Under the pieces are notes generated by a model. It ran no database searches. It had not been told where the DNA came from and worked only from the letters and a program-made list of their open reading frames with translations. From Stutzerimonas kunmingensis (GTDB lineage: Bacteria; Pseudomonadota; Gammaproteobacteria; Pseudomonadales; Pseudomonadaceae): a stretch of 64,000 nucleotides of DNA. This document shows, piece by piece, positions 25,426 to 34,906 of the stretch; position 1 is the first letter of the stretch, and each line of letters begins with the position of its first letter. The position numbers and the translations under genes were made by a program. The DNA is taken from positions 372,001 to 436,000 of the forward strand of contig NZ_CP090366.1 in NCBI RefSeq assembly GCF_021432085.1, in the 5' to 3' direction.

Positions 25426-26651
25426 TGTCGCGCGCTTACATCTACATGGAATGTCCGGAAACGGGTGAGACTGTGACGCTGGGCAAGCTGACCCTTGCTG
25501 GTCGCACGGGAACCTTCGTCTATGCGCCGGAGATCGTGGAAGCCAAGCGTTGGGTGCCTGATCCGATACGGTATCCGCTTTCCACTCGACCCATTCAGGT
25601 ACATAAGAATGGCGGCGTTCCCGGCTTCATTGATGATGCGATGCCAGATGGCTGGGGAGAACGCCTGTTGCGCCGCACCCGAAAGGGCGAGCTCACTCCG
25701 ATCCAGCTCCTGCTGTTATCTCCTAACGAAGATCGCGCCGGAAACATCATGGCTGGCGAAGATCGCACACCGAGGCCGGGAATAGGCGAAAGGCCTGTGA
25801 AAATGCTTGAAGCCAAAGGGCTCGATCATTTCATAGATATTTGCGCTGCGATCTATGACAGCCAGCTGAGCGCTGAGCAGCTGGAGGCATTAAGAATACG
25901 GGACCAGCGCTCAGCTGTTGGTGGTGCCAGGCCCAAGCGCACGTACCGCTTTGATCACAAGCTGATTCTTGCCAAGCCACGCGACAAATTTGATCACTAC
26001 GACCTGCCGAAATTTGAGTATGCCTGCATGACTTTTGCGGCTACCAAGGGGATGAATGTTGCCCGGACGGCACTCCATCAAAGTGAAAAAGGCAACACGT
26101 TGCTAGTGGAGCGATTCGACCGAGAATGGTCAGCGAATGATGCAAGGTTTCGCCGCATTCCGATGATGAGTGGCTTAACTCTTCTCGATGCCGAATGGCA
26201 TGTGCAGCGCAGCAACGGATGGATCTACGCGGCGCTCGCCGATGAGCTGTACCGCAGAGGCGCGCCAGATTCTGATAGGCAGGCGCTCTACAGGCGAATG
26301 GCCTACAACGCTCTGGTCGGCAACAGTGACGATCATCCTCGCAATCACGCAGTGATCTGGCAGGAAGGCGCTTGGCGCCTCTCGCCCATGTATGACGTTC
26401 TTCCCGTGCTGGGAGAGGGGCCTGCGCAGGGGCTGGCGATGGAAGTTGGTATCAACGGTACTCTCCTAAGTCGAGCCAACCTGCTTAGCCAGCATGAGCA
26501 TTTTGCACTGACGAAAGATGAGGCGGCCGGCATATTGGACGAGGTCGCTTCTTGGGAGTCGGAGCTGATGGAGCACTATGCAACGCATTTGGCTGGGGCT
26601 GAGCTGGATGCAGCAGTGGACGCAACAAGCAGCGAGAGACTGCTCGCTTAG
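25425..26651 (+). CDS. hipA: HipA-type serine/threonine kinase toxin
   Basis: A 408-residue protein with an N-terminal HipA subdomain (DAMPDGWGERLL at about 71-82, OxxDxLPDGWG-like) and a kinase core. The glycine-rich loop SAVGGARPK lies at about 163-171, with a likely ATP-binding Lys in LILAKPRD (K184). The catalytic GNSDDHPRNHAV is at about 299-310, and the metal-binding Asp in SPMYDVLP is near 324. All key residues are present. HipA kinases phosphorylate aminoacyl-tRNA synthetases such as GltX and induce dormancy; the target here is unknown. Coupled to hipB with GGAGG upstream. Confidence 0.9.
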   Translation: MSRAYIYMECPETGETVTLGKLTLAGRTGTFVYAPEIVEAKRWVPDPIRYPLSTRPIQVHKNGGVPGFIDDAMPDGWGERLLRRTRKGELTPIQLLLLSPNEDRAGNIMAGEDRTPRPGIGERPVKMLEAKGLDHFIDICAAIYDSQLSAEQLEALRIRDQRSAVGGARPKRTYRFDHKLILAKPRDKFDHYDLPKFEYACMTFAATKGMNVARTALHQSEKGNTLLVERFDREWSANDARFRRIPMMSGLTLLDAEWHVQRSNGWIYAALADELYRRGAPDSDRQALYRRMAYNALVGNSDDHPRNHAVIWQEGAWRLSPMYDVLPVLGEGPAQGLAMEVGINGTLLSRANLLSQHEHFALTKDEAAGILDEVASWESELMEHYATHLAGAELDAAVDATSSERLLA

Positions 26652-26770
26652 GGCGCGCTGCGAAGGCTCCGCCTGCAAGCTTGGTCCTAGACTTAGCGTC
26701 GAGCAGTGCATTCGCCACAGGCCTGAATAGCGCCAGCTCTGGTCCACCATTTGAATGTCACTCGTGGCCG

Positions 26771-27712
26771 TCAGCAGTCCGTCCCATGGTGTAGGCCTTG
26801 GATTGGCGGCAGGTCCAGGGCGATATCGCGGGCCGCCTGACGCACGGCATTGCGCGCCGCCTCCAGCGCCGGGTTGTCGTTGTCGTCGCGCCAGGCCAGG
26901 TGCAGCTCGGCACAGATGCCCGCTGGCAGTGGCAGCTCGCGAAAGCGCACCTGTTGGAAGCGGATCGCACTGGCCCCGCGTGGCACCAGCGCCATGCCGA
27001 GGCCAGCGTTGACCAGCGAGAGGATGGTCAGCGTCGAGCCCAGCGACTGGACGAATTCGGGCTGGATACCGCTGGCACGGAACAGCCCGGTGTGCAGCTC
27101 GTTGAACGGCTGCCAGGCGCCATGGGCATAGAGGATGAACGGCTCGCCGTGGAGCATTTCCAGGGTCGGCGCCGGATGCTGCGCCAGCGGATGGTCGGCC
27201 GGCGTGGCCAGCACGAAGGGCTCGCGCAGCAGGCATTCACTGACCAGTCCCGGCTGCTGCAAGGGCTCGCGCACCACCGCCAGGTCGACCCGACGCGCGC
27301 GCAGAGCCTGCAGTTGTTCGAAGGTGGTGGTCTCCAGCAGGTTGATGGCCACGCCCGGGCGTTCCTGGCGAATTTGAGTGATGGCGCGCGGCAGGAAGTC
27401 GTAGACCGCGCTGGCAACGAAGCTGATGGTCAGCGAGCCGCTCTCGCCCAGTGCGGCCAGGCGCGCACCTTGTGCGGCGCGGTGGGCCTGGTCGAGCAGG
27501 GCCTGGGCCTCGACGAAGAAGGCGCGACCGGCGGCGGTGAGCGCCACAGAACGCGTGCTGCGGGTGAACAGCGCGACGCCCAACTGATGCTCCAGCAACT
27601 GGATCTGCCGGCTCAGTGGCGGTTGGGTCATGTTCAGGCGCTCGGCCGCGCGACGGAAATTCAGTTCGCTGGCCAGGGTGGTGAAGCAGCGCAGCTGGGC
27701 GAGTTCGAACAT
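26771..27712 (-). CDS. LysR-family transcriptional regulator
   Basis: A 313-residue protein with an N-terminal winged helix-turn-helix (LNFRRAAERLNMTQPPLSRQIQ, about 17-38) and a periplasmic-binding-like effector domain from about residue 90. The start MFELAQLRCF at 27712 has AGGGA upstream and gives the standard length; the ATG at 27784 would add an atypical leader. It is divergent from the talarate/galactarate dehydratase gene with 104 bp between them, the classic LysR arrangement. It probably activates that gene in response to an aldarate or pathway intermediate. Confidence 0.92.
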   Translation of the reverse strand: MFELAQLRCFTTLASELNFRRAAERLNMTQPPLSRQIQLLEHQLGVALFTRSTRSVALTAAGRAFFVEAQALLDQAHRAAQGARLAALGESGSLTISFVASAVYDFLPRAITQIRQERPGVAINLLETTTFEQLQALRARRVDLAVVREPLQQPGLVSECLLREPFVLATPADHPLAQHPAPTLEMLHGEPFILYAHGAWQPFNELHTGLFRASGIQPEFVQSLGSTLTILSLVNAGLGMALVPRGASAIRFQQVRFRELPLPAGICAELHLAWRDDNDNPALEAARNAVRQAARDIALDLPPIQGLHHGTDC

Positions 27713-27725
27713 TGATCCGTCCCTG

Positions 27726-27765
27726 GTATCAATCGAGTGCGGAAATGAATTAGACCGTATCAATC
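27726..27765. promoter_or_regulatory. Direct repeats in the LysR/dehydratase divergent promoter
   Basis: GTATCAATC occurs at 27726-27734 and again at 27757-27765, 31 bp apart (three helical turns). This is a plausible pair of LysR-binding half-sites. Confidence 0.5.
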
Positions 27766-27816
27766 CTTCGGGGGGATTATCCACTCATTCCCTGAACTGG
27801 CGAGGCGGCAGCACGA

Positions 27817-28959
27817 ATGAGCGACCTGTACGAAGCGGACCGCATCACCTGGATCGGCCTGCGTGCTGTGGAGTTGCCACTGCAGCGGTCGGTCAGCGAC
27901 GCCAAGGTGCTTACCGGGCGACAGTTGCCCCTGGCGTCGGTCAGCCTGCTGTTCGTCGAACTGCAGACGCGGCAGGGGCTTAAGGGGCTGGGCTTCAGCT
28001 ACAGCCTGCGCACCGGCGGCCCCGCGCAATATGCCCACGCGCGGGAACTGGCGCCGCTGCTGCTGGGCGAGGACCCCAACGACATCGCCCGCCTGTGGAG
28101 CCAGCTGAGCTGGGCCAGCGCCTCGATCGGGCGCAGCGGCCTGGCGGTGCAGAGCATTGCCGCCTTCGACACCGCACTGTGGGACCTCAAGGCGCGTCGC
28201 GCCGGGCTGCCACTGGCCAAGCTGCTCGGCGCCCATCGCGACGCGGTGCCTTGCTACAACACCTCCGGCGGCTACCTGCAGGCGCCCATCGAGGAGGTCA
28301 TCGAAAAGGCCGAGGCGTCTAGGGCGCGAGGCATTGGCGGAATCAAGCTGAAGGTCGGCCAGCCTGACCACCGCGCCGACCTGCGCCGGGTCGCGGCGCT
28401 GCGCAGGCACTTCGGCGACGAGGTGGCACTGATGGTGGACGTCAACCAGCAGTGGGACCGCACCACCGCGGCGCGCATGGGCAGGGCACTGGAGGAGTTC
28501 GACCTGACCTGGATCGAGGAGCCGCTGGACGCCCACGATCTGGAAGGCCATGCCGCCCTGGCGGCACAGCTGATCACCCCGGTCGGCACTGGCGAGATGC
28601 TCGGCAGCGCGGCCGAAGCCTGTGCCTTCGTCGAGCGCGGCGCGGTGGACGTGATCATGCATGACGCGCCGCGCATCGGTGGCATCACGCCGTTCCTGCA
28701 GGTGGCCGAGGCGGCGCGGCGGCGTGGAATCGTCATGGCGCCGCACTTCGTCATGGAGCTGCATATCCACCTCGCTGCGGCCTACGAACATGCCACCTGG
28801 GTCGAGCATTTCGAATGGCTCGAGCCGCTGTTCCAGGAGCGACTCGAGATCAGCGATGGCTGCATGCAGGTGCCGACCCGGCCCGGGCTGGGGCTGAGCC
28901 TCAGCGAGCAGGTGGCGGGCTGGACGCTGGCAAGCGATGCGTTCGGTCAGCGCGGCTGA
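27817..28959 (+). CDS. L-talarate/galactarate dehydratase (enolase superfamily)
   Basis: A 380-residue mandelate-racemase-type enzyme. It has the KxK base motif in GGIKLKVG (K177, K179), metal ligands D208 (MVDVNQQW), E234 (WIEEPL) and E260 (GTGE), and the general acid/base H310 (APH). The spacing of all six residues matches the Salmonella talarate/galactarate dehydratase with a constant offset of 18. It would dehydrate galactarate (or talarate) to 5-keto-4-deoxyglucarate, feeding KdgD. Other acid-sugar dehydratases of the subgroup cannot be excluded. It is divergent from its LysR gene and convergent with tctA. Confidence 0.85.
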   Translation: MSDLYEADRITWIGLRAVELPLQRSVSDAKVLTGRQLPLASVSLLFVELQTRQGLKGLGFSYSLRTGGPAQYAHARELAPLLLGEDPNDIARLWSQLSWASASIGRSGLAVQSIAAFDTALWDLKARRAGLPLAKLLGAHRDAVPCYNTSGGYLQAPIEEVIEKAEASRARGIGGIKLKVGQPDHRADLRRVAALRRHFGDEVALMVDVNQQWDRTTAARMGRALEEFDLTWIEEPLDAHDLEGHAALAAQLITPVGTGEMLGSAAEACAFVERGAVDVIMHDAPRIGGITPFLQVAEAARRRGIVMAPHFVMELHIHLAAAYEHATWVEHFEWLEPLFQERLEISDGCMQVPTRPGLGLSLSEQVAGWTLASDAFGQRG

Positions 28960-28996
28960 GCCAAGCCCCTCCTCCGGCGGGAAGAGGGGCGCAGGT

Positions 28997-30517
28997 TCAG
29001 GTGCGTAGCGCCTGACCGAGCACGCCGCCCCGTGGTCGCACCGCGCTGTACAGCTGCCAGAGCACGAAGGCCAGGGCCAGGCCGAGGAAGGTCGCGGCGA
29101 TGGGGTTGGTGAAGAACGAGGCGAAGTTGCCGTCGGAGAGCATCAGGCCGCGGCGCAGATTGGTCTCCGCCATTGGCCCGAGGATGAAGCCGATGATGAA
29201 GGGCGCGACCGGCATACCCGCCTTGACGAAGGCATAGCCAAGCACACCGAACAGCAGGATCGACCAGACATCGAACAGCCGGCTGGAGAGGCCGAACGCA
29301 CCGACCACACAGAGCACCAGGATGATCGGCAGCAGGATGTGCTTGGGTACGTCGAGCAGCTTGATGAACAGACGCAGGCCGTAGAACTCCATGAACAGCA
29401 TCATCACCGAGGCCACCAGCAGCGCGGCGAAGATGGTGTAGACCAGTGGCCCCTGGCTGACGAACAGCAGCGGCCCAGGCTGGATGCCGTGGATCAGGAA
29501 GCCGCCGAGCAGGATCGCGGTGGTGGTGTCGCCGGGAATGCCCAGGGTCATCAGCGGCATCATGGCGCCGCCGATGCCGGCGTTGTTCGCCGTCTCGCTG
29601 GCGACCACGCCGCCGATGTTGCCCTTGCCGTAGGTTTCCGGCTGCTTGGCGCGCTTCTTGGCGACGATGTAGGAGAGCAGGTTGGAGGTGCCGGCACCGA
29701 TCCCCGGGAGGATGCCCACCGCCAGGCCGATCAGGCCGGAACGGGTCGCGTTGGGCAGCTCCTGGCGGAACTCCTTCAGCGAAAAGCCGAAGCCCTTGAT
29801 TTGCTTCATGCTCACCGAGCCGGCCTTGTTGCGCACGGCATGCCGTCCGGTTTCGGCGAGCTTGATGACTTCGGCCACGGCGAAAATGCCGATCATCACC
29901 GTGAGCATGGAGAAGCCGCCGTTCAGCTCGCTGACGCCGAAGGTGAAGCGGCGTACGGCCTCGACCGGGGCGATGCCGACGGTGGATACGGCGATGCCCA
30001 GCGTGCCGGCGAACAGCCCCTTGACCATCGAGCCGGCGGAAAGGGTGGCGATCAGCGTCAGCGAGAAAACGGCGATGGCGAAGTATTCGTGCGGGCCGAA
30101 GCTCAGCGCCACCTTGGCCAGCTGCGGGGCGATGAACATCAGCGCGATGATGCTGAAGATGGTGCCGAGAAAGGAGAACACGATGCCGACGCCGAGCGCC
30201 TTCACGCCCAGGCCCTGCTCCATCAGCGGGCCGCCGTCGAACACCGTGGCGATGGACGACGGTGTGCCGGGAATCTTCAGCAGGATCGCCGAGATCAGGC
30301 CGCCGGACGTGGCGCCGACGAACAGCGCAACGAGTAGCGACAGGCCGGCCTGCGGGCCCATGGTGAAGGTCAGTGGCAGGCACAGCGCCACGGCCATTGT
30401 CGCCGACAGGCCGGGCACGGCGCCAAAGACGATGCCGACCGCGACGCCGCCGAGCATCAGCAGCATGATGTTGAGCGAGAAGACGGCACCGAAGCCTTGC
30501 TGCAGTAATTCGAGCAT
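28997..30517 (-). CDS. tctA: Tripartite tricarboxylate transporter, large permease TctA
   Basis: A 506-residue inner-membrane protein with about 12 helices and the TctA hallmarks GAVPGLSATMAVALCLPLTF near the N-terminus and PGIGAGTSNLLSY in the middle (a Gly/Pro-rich inverted-repeat motif). With TctB and the periplasmic TctC it forms a cation-coupled secondary carrier for carboxylates. It is last in a gudD-tctC-tctB-tctA operon, so an aldarate such as glucarate or galactarate is the likely cargo. Confidence 0.95.
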   Translation of the reverse strand: MLELLQQGFGAVFSLNIMLLMLGGVAVGIVFGAVPGLSATMAVALCLPLTFTMGPQAGLSLLVALFVGATSGGLISAILLKIPGTPSSIATVFDGGPLMEQGLGVKALGVGIVFSFLGTIFSIIALMFIAPQLAKVALSFGPHEYFAIAVFSLTLIATLSAGSMVKGLFAGTLGIAVSTVGIAPVEAVRRFTFGVSELNGGFSMLTVMIGIFAVAEVIKLAETGRHAVRNKAGSVSMKQIKGFGFSLKEFRQELPNATRSGLIGLAVGILPGIGAGTSNLLSYIVAKKRAKQPETYGKGNIGGVVASETANNAGIGGAMMPLMTLGIPGDTTTAILLGGFLIHGIQPGPLLFVSQGPLVYTIFAALLVASVMMLFMEFYGLRLFIKLLDVPKHILLPIILVLCVVGAFGLSSRLFDVWSILLFGVLGYAFVKAGMPVAPFIIGFILGPMAETNLRRGLMLSDGNFASFFTNPIAATFLGLALAFVLWQLYSAVRPRGGVLGQALRT

Positions 30518-30527
30518 GGTCGATTCC

Positions 30528-31022
30528 TCAGAAATTCAGCAGACCAGCGGGCAGCAACAGATCGAAGGCCTCGCGGAACAGCAGGTAGATGACGGCCGGC
30601 GTGACCACCGCGATGGCCGCGTAGAGCAGGTGGCGGACCTTTTGGTTCACGGGCGTCAGGACGATGAACTGCAGGTAGAGGTACAGCGCGGTCATGATCG
30701 GAAAGCCCACCGGGCCGAGCAGCACCACGTAGATCAAAATCAGACCCAGGGTCTTCAGTACGGTCAGTGGCTCGACGACGCTGGCGCTGGTTTGCTCTGG
30801 TGCGTCGGCGTCGCTCTCGGCCGCGGGCCGCGCGCGGTTGCCGATGGCGCTGAGCGTCTGCAGCGCCCCGAGCAGGCAGAGCAGGATGGCCAGCAGGGTG
30901 GGGACGGTGGCGGCATCAATGCCGTCGTGGCCGGGTACGCGGTAGGCCATCACCAGATAGGCGATGCTGGCGCCGAGCATGGCCACGCCGATGGTCAGTT
31001 CTTTCTTGTTTGCAGTGGTCAT
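30528..31022 (-). CDS. tctB: Tripartite tricarboxylate transporter, small permease TctB
   Basis: A 164-residue protein with four hydrophobic helices (about 8-25, 40-60, 85-118, 130-155) and a charged cytoplasmic loop rich in Ala, Glu and Asp. The GGAGG site sits 7 bases before the ATG. It lies 10 bp from tctA and follows a 21-base hairpin after tctC. Confidence 0.9.
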   Translation of the reverse strand: MTTANKKELTIGVAMLGASIAYLVMAYRVPGHDGIDAATVPTLLAILLCLLGALQTLSAIGNRARPAAESDADAPEQTSASVVEPLTVLKTLGLILIYVVLLGPVGFPIMTALYLYLQFIVLTPVNQKVRHLLYAAIAVVTPAVIYLLFREAFDLLLPAGLLNF

Positions 31023-31051
31023 GGCAAACCTCCGTGCGCGAGGAGAGACAG

Positions 31052-31072
31052 CCAGCCGGCGTGGCCGGCTGG
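31052..31072 (-). promoter_or_regulatory. Intercistronic hairpin between tctC and tctB
   Basis: A perfect 9-bp stem (CCAGCCGGC / GCCGGCTGG) with a 3-base loop and no T-run. It probably protects the upstream binding-protein message, giving more TctC than permease. Confidence 0.6.
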
Positions 31073-31086
31073 CGACACGTCAGCGA

Positions 31087-32067
31087 TCAGTTCTTGGCCT
31101 GACGCAGTTCGTCCTTGAACTGCATGAAGTCCTCGCGGGTCTTGGCCAGAATCGCCTTGGCCTCTTCGGTGCCGTAGTAGGCCACCGGCTGCTTGAACTT
31201 CTTCAGTTCCTCGGCGTACTCGGGGATCTCGGTGATCTGCTTCATCACGTCGGCCATCTTCTTCACGATCGCCGGGTCGGTGCCCTTCGGGAAAGCGACC
31301 ACGTAGGGCTTGTCCATGGTGATGTCGAGGCCCTGCTCCTTGAGTGTCGGCACCTCGCCGAGCAGTGGGTTGCGCTCCTCGTTGGGCTGGCCGAGGGCGA
31401 CCATCTGCCCACCGCTGACGTAGTCCTGCACCGAGCCGTAGGTGATCGCGCCGAGGTCCAGGCGTCCGCCGAGCATGCCCACCACGCGGTCGGAAACCGT
31501 GCCGCCGTCGACCATCTTCAGCTTGGTGTCGGTCAGCTTCTCCAGCATCAGCCCCTGCACGTGGGAGAAGCTGCCCATCTCGGTGCCGTAGGTGATGCTG
31601 CCCGGCTCGGCCTTCGACTTAGCGATCAGGTCCTGCATGCTGGTCACGCCAGACTGCTTGGAGGCGACGAACACGGTGCTCTTGTCGACCCCGGCGATGC
31701 ACGCCACATCGAAGATCTCGTAGCTGTCCTCGGTGAGGCCGGCGACCTCGTTGACGATCAGCTGGCCCGGGTGGGTGAAGAGGATGGTGTTGCCGTCCGC
31801 CGCCGCGCCCTTGACCTGCTCGGCGGCCAGGGTGCCGCCGCCGCCGGCGATGTTGGTCACCACCATGCTCTTGCCGGTGATCTGGTTGAAGTACTTGGCC
31901 ATGGTGCGGGCGTTGAAATCGGTGTCGCCGCCGGGGTTGGCGATCACCACCACCTGTACGGGGCGGGTCGGCCATTTCACATCGGCGGCCATCGAGGTGG
32001 AGGCGGCAGCGAGACCGGCGATGCCGACGAGGGCGGAAAGCAGGGAGGCGCGGAATATTGTTTTCAT
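31087..32067 (-). CDS. tctC: Tripartite tricarboxylate transporter binding protein TctC (Bug family)
   Basis: A 326-residue periplasmic receptor. The start at 32067 (MKTIFRASLL) has GGAGA about 8 bases upstream, and the signal peptide ends near SMA-A (residue 28). The mature part opens with WPTRPVQVVVIANPGGDTD, the Bug-family loop that closes over the ligand carboxylate through bridging waters, and contains NIAGGGGTLAAEQVKGAA. It stands between the glucarate dehydratase gene and the permeases, so an aldarate ligand is likely. Confidence 0.94.
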   Translation of the reverse strand: MKTIFRASLLSALVGIAGLAAASTSMAADVKWPTRPVQVVVIANPGGDTDFNARTMAKYFNQITGKSMVVTNIAGGGGTLAAEQVKGAAADGNTILFTHPGQLIVNEVAGLTEDSYEIFDVACIAGVDKSTVFVASKQSGVTSMQDLIAKSKAEPGSITYGTEMGSFSHVQGLMLEKLTDTKLKMVDGGTVSDRVVGMLGGRLDLGAITYGSVQDYVSGGQMVALGQPNEERNPLLGEVPTLKEQGLDITMDKPYVVAFPKGTDPAIVKKMADVMKQITEIPEYAEELKKFKQPVAYYGTEEAKAILAKTREDFMQFKDELRQAKN

Positions 32068-32095
32068 TGGAGTTCTCCGGGTTTGGGCTGCGGGT

Positions 32096-33475
32096 TCAGG
32101 TATTGCGGCCGAGGCTGGGTTTCTTCGGGTCGTAGGTCCAGCCAGGCACCAGGTAACGCATCGCCATGGCGTCGTCACGCGCGCCGCTGGCGACCTTCTT
32201 GTAAAGCTCGTGAGCCGCCATGATCCGGTCCATGTCCGGCTCGATGCCCAGGCCCGGGCGCTCGGGTACGCGAACCTGGCCGGCGACGATCTGCAGCGGC
32301 TCACGGGTCAGGCGCTCCTGGCCTTCCTGCCAGATCCAGTGGGTGTCGATGGCGGTGATGCGCCCCGGTGCGGCGGCCGCGGCATGGGTGAACATGGCCA
32401 GCGAGACGTCGAAGTGGTTGTTCGAATGCGAGCCCCAGGTCAGGCCGAACTGCTCGCACATTTGCGCCAGGCGCACCGAGCCCTGCATGGTCCAGAAATG
32501 CGGGTCGGCCAGCGGGATGTCGACCGCCTCCAGGCGCAGCGAGTGGCCCATCTGCCGCCAGTCGGTGGCAACCATGTTGGTCGCAGTGGGAATGCCGGTG
32601 GCGCGCTTGAACTCGGCCATGATCTCGCGGCCGGAGTAGCCATTTTCCGGACCGCAGGGGTCCTCGGCGTAGGCCAGCAGGTGGCCCTGGCCCTTGCACA
32701 GGGCGATGGCCTCGTCCAGCGACCAGGCGCCGTTGGGGTCCAGCGTCACGCGGGCATCCGGGAAGCGCGCCTTGATCGCGGCGATGGCCTGCATCTCCTC
32801 CTCGCCGCGCATCACCCCGCCCTTGAGCTTGAAGTCGGCGAAGCCATAGCGTGCATGCGCGGCCTCGGCCAGGCGAGCGATGGCGTCCGGGGTCAGCGCC
32901 TGCTGGTGGCGCAGGTGGTACCAGCCCTCGCCGGTGCTGGCCAGATAGGGCAGGTCGGTGCGCTGGCGATCACCTATATAGAAGAGGTAGGCGAGCATCG
33001 GCACCGCGTCGCGCTGCTGGCCGCTGCCGAGCAGCTCGGCTACCGGCACGTCGAGGTGCTGGCCGAGCAGGTCGAGCAGGGCGGCCTCGACTGCGGTTAT
33101 CACGTTGTCCAGGCGCAGGTTGATCTCGTGAGGCTGCTTGGGTACCGCTGCCTCAGCTGCGGAGGTCACCTCGTGGCGGGTGTCGCGGCCATTGCCGGCG
33201 AGCATCGCGCGCAGGCGGTTGAGCACCCGGTTGTAGGCGCCGATCGGCTGGCCGATGACCAGCGGGCAGCTACGCTCCAATGCCTGACGGATACCCTCGC
33301 CACCGGGTACTTCGCCGATACCGGTGTTGCCGGCATTGTCGGTGAGCAGGACCAGGTTGCGGGTGAAGTAGGGAGCGTGTGCGCCGCAGAGATTGAGCAG
33401 CATGCTGTCGTAGCCGGCCACGGGTATGACCTGCATGCTCTGTACGCGGGGCGTTGCACTGAACGGCTGACTCAT
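32096..33475 (-). CDS. gudD: Glucarate dehydratase, copy 1
   Basis: A 459-residue enolase-superfamily enzyme that converts D-glucarate (or L-idarate) to 5-keto-4-deoxyglucarate. It has the KLKGG base motif, LDPNGAWS (metal Asp and Asn), AEDPCG (metal Glu), TATNM (metal Asn) and [10 protein letters not shown] (catalytic His). The start at 33475 (MSQPFSAT) has GGAGG 9 bases upstream. Compared with copy 2 at 36443 it carries about 12 extra residues near position 90-105. First gene of the operon with tctCBA; a perfect-palindrome operator lies about 170 bp upstream. Confidence 0.95.
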   Translation of the reverse strand: MSQPFSATPRVQSMQVIPVAGYDSMLLNLCGAHAPYFTRNLVLLTDNAGNTGIGEVPGGEGIRQALERSCPLVIGQPIGAYNRVLNRLRAMLAGNGRDTRHEVTSAAEAAVPKQPHEINLRLDNVITAVEAALLDLLGQHLDVPVAELLGSGQQRDAVPMLAYLFYIGDRQRTDLPYLASTGEGWYHLRHQQALTPDAIARLAEAAHARYGFADFKLKGGVMRGEEEMQAIAAIKARFPDARVTLDPNGAWSLDEAIALCKGQGHLLAYAEDPCGPENGYSGREIMAEFKRATGIPTATNMVATDWRQMGHSLRLEAVDIPLADPHFWTMQGSVRLAQMCEQFGLTWGSHSNNHFDVSLAMFTHAAAAAPGRITAIDTHWIWQEGQERLTREPLQIVAGQVRVPERPGLGIEPDMDRIMAAHELYKKVASGARDDAMAMRYLVPGWTYDPKKPSLGRNT

Positions 33476-33637
33476 GCGCGGCCTCCGCTGCAGGCGAGGC
33501 GAGCGACCGGGGCGGGCGCTGTGCACGCATCTGCTGAGGCAGCGCGGCGGATGGCGTTATCGGCAGCCAGCGGCTGCGCAGGGGACGGGCAATTGCGGAA
33601 CATGTCCGGGGCCTCGCTATTGTTATTGTGGTTATAG

Positions 33638-33651
33638 GTCGTCGTACGACT
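33638..33651 (+). promoter_or_regulatory. Candidate operator of the gudD-tctCBA operon (site C)
   Basis: GTCGTCGTACGACT with the perfect palindrome GTCGTACGAC. It matches the GntR-promoter site in 11 of 14 bases and is centred about 170 bp before the gudD start. Confidence 0.6.
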
Positions 33652-33853
33652 ATGTGGGATTTTTTACAGTTCGCTACGTCACCTGTCAAACGAAATCATC
33701 AGTGCATTTAGCTGGGTCGTCTGCAGCTGCTTATGCCTTTTAAGCTGCCGCCCTCATGGTGATTGACCTGGCCGGGCGAGTGAAAAGCAGAAAGCTTTCA
33801 GTCAGCTTTCAATGCTGAAGAAAATGCGCAGAAAAAACGGTTGGAGTATTTTT

Positions 33854-33867
33854 AGTTGTACGATAAC
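33854..33867 (-). promoter_or_regulatory. Candidate operator of the kdgD operon (site B)
   Basis: AGTTGTACGATAAC, the exact reverse complement of the 14-bp site before the GntR gene (16556-16569). Centred about 65 bp before the kdgD start. Confidence 0.7.
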
Positions 33868-33924
33868 GTATCTCAAGACTGATGCCCTTGTACCTCCTCC
33901 ACATGCATTCAGGATGCTCGAATA

Positions 33925-34836
33925 ATGAACCCACAAGAATTGAAGGCCATCCTCTCTTCCGGCCTGCTGTCATTCCCGGTCACCGACTTCGACGCGCAGG
34001 GCGACTTCAATCGCGCCGGCTACGTCAAGCGCCTGGAATGGCTCGGTCCCTACCGTGCCTCGGCGCTGTTCGCTGCCGGCGGTACCGGCGAGTTCTTCTC
34101 GCTGGAGCCGCGCGAGTACAGCGAGATCATCAAGACCGCCGTCGACACCTGCGCCGGCACGGTGCCGATCCTCGCCGGCGTCGGTGGCCCGACCCGCCTG
34201 GCCATTCAGATGGCGCAGGAAGCCGAGCGCCTGGGTGCCAAGGGCCTGCTGCTGCTGCCGCACTACCTCACCGAGGCCAGTCAGGAAGGCGTCGCCCTGC
34301 ATGTCGAGCAGGTCTGCAAGTCGGTGAACATCGGCGTGGTGGTCTACAACCGCAACGTCTGCCGCCTGACGGCGACGCACCTGGAGCAGCTGGCCGAGCG
34401 CTGCCCGAACCTGATCGGCTACAAGGATGGCCTGGGCGACATCGAACTGATGGTGTCGATCCGCCGCCGCCTCGGTGAGCGCTTCAGCTACCTCGGTGGC
34501 CTGCCGACCGCGGAAGTCTATGCCGCGGCCTACAAGGCGCTGGGCGTGCCGGTGTATTCGTCGGCGGTGTTCAACTTCATTCCGAAGACCGCGATGGACT
34601 TCTACAAGGCCATCGCCCGCGAGGATCACGAAACCGTCGGCAAGCTAATCGACGATTTCTTCCTGCCGTATCTGGACATCCGCAACCGCTGCAAGGGCTA
34701 CGCGGTCAGCATCGTCAAGGCCGGCGCGCGCATTTCCGGCTACGACGCCGGCCCGGTGCGCGCGCCACTGACCGAGCTGAAGCCCGACGAATACGAGCGC
34801 CTTGCAGTGCTGATCGAGAAGCAGGGCGCCCAGTAA
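33925..34836 (+). CDS. kdgD: 5-dehydro-4-deoxyglucarate dehydratase
   Basis: A 303-residue member of the DHDPS/NAL superfamily. It decarboxylates and dehydrates 5-keto-4-deoxyglucarate to 2-oxoglutarate semialdehyde. It has the GGTGEFFSL motif at about 52-60 (carboxylate binding), Tyr in VVYNRN (Y141), and the Schiff-base Lys in IGYKDGLGD (K167). Length and motifs match KdgD rather than dihydrodipicolinate synthase. It heads the operon kdgD - semialdehyde dehydrogenase - gudD - garD, which covers the whole path from aldarates to 2-oxoglutarate. Confidence 0.95.
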   Translation: MNPQELKAILSSGLLSFPVTDFDAQGDFNRAGYVKRLEWLGPYRASALFAAGGTGEFFSLEPREYSEIIKTAVDTCAGTVPILAGVGGPTRLAIQMAQEAERLGAKGLLLLPHYLTEASQEGVALHVEQVCKSVNIGVVVYNRNVCRLTATHLEQLAERCPNLIGYKDGLGDIELMVSIRRRLGERFSYLGGLPTAEVYAAAYKALGVPVYSSAVFNFIPKTAMDFYKAIAREDHETVGKLIDDFFLPYLDIRNRCKGYAVSIVKAGARISGYDAGPVRAPLTELKPDEYERLAVLIEKQGAQ

Positions 34837-34906
34837 GCCTTTCCGGAATCGCCCCGGCGCCGCCCTGCGGAATGGCCGCGCCGGGCATCATCAGAGGACA
34901 CTTTGC

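Larger units (their letters stand above)
33476..33924. other. Divergent promoter region between gudD copy 1 and kdgD
   Basis: A 449-bp region, AT-rich from about 33615 to 33880. It holds two regulon sites (33638-33651 and 33854-33867), one near each operon, with centres 214 bp apart. No gene is supported inside it. Confidence 0.65.

Noticed and set aside
26652..26770. Short conserved-looking frames between hipA and the LysR gene as a transposase remnant
   Set aside because: No motif could be recognised in either strand; too short to support.
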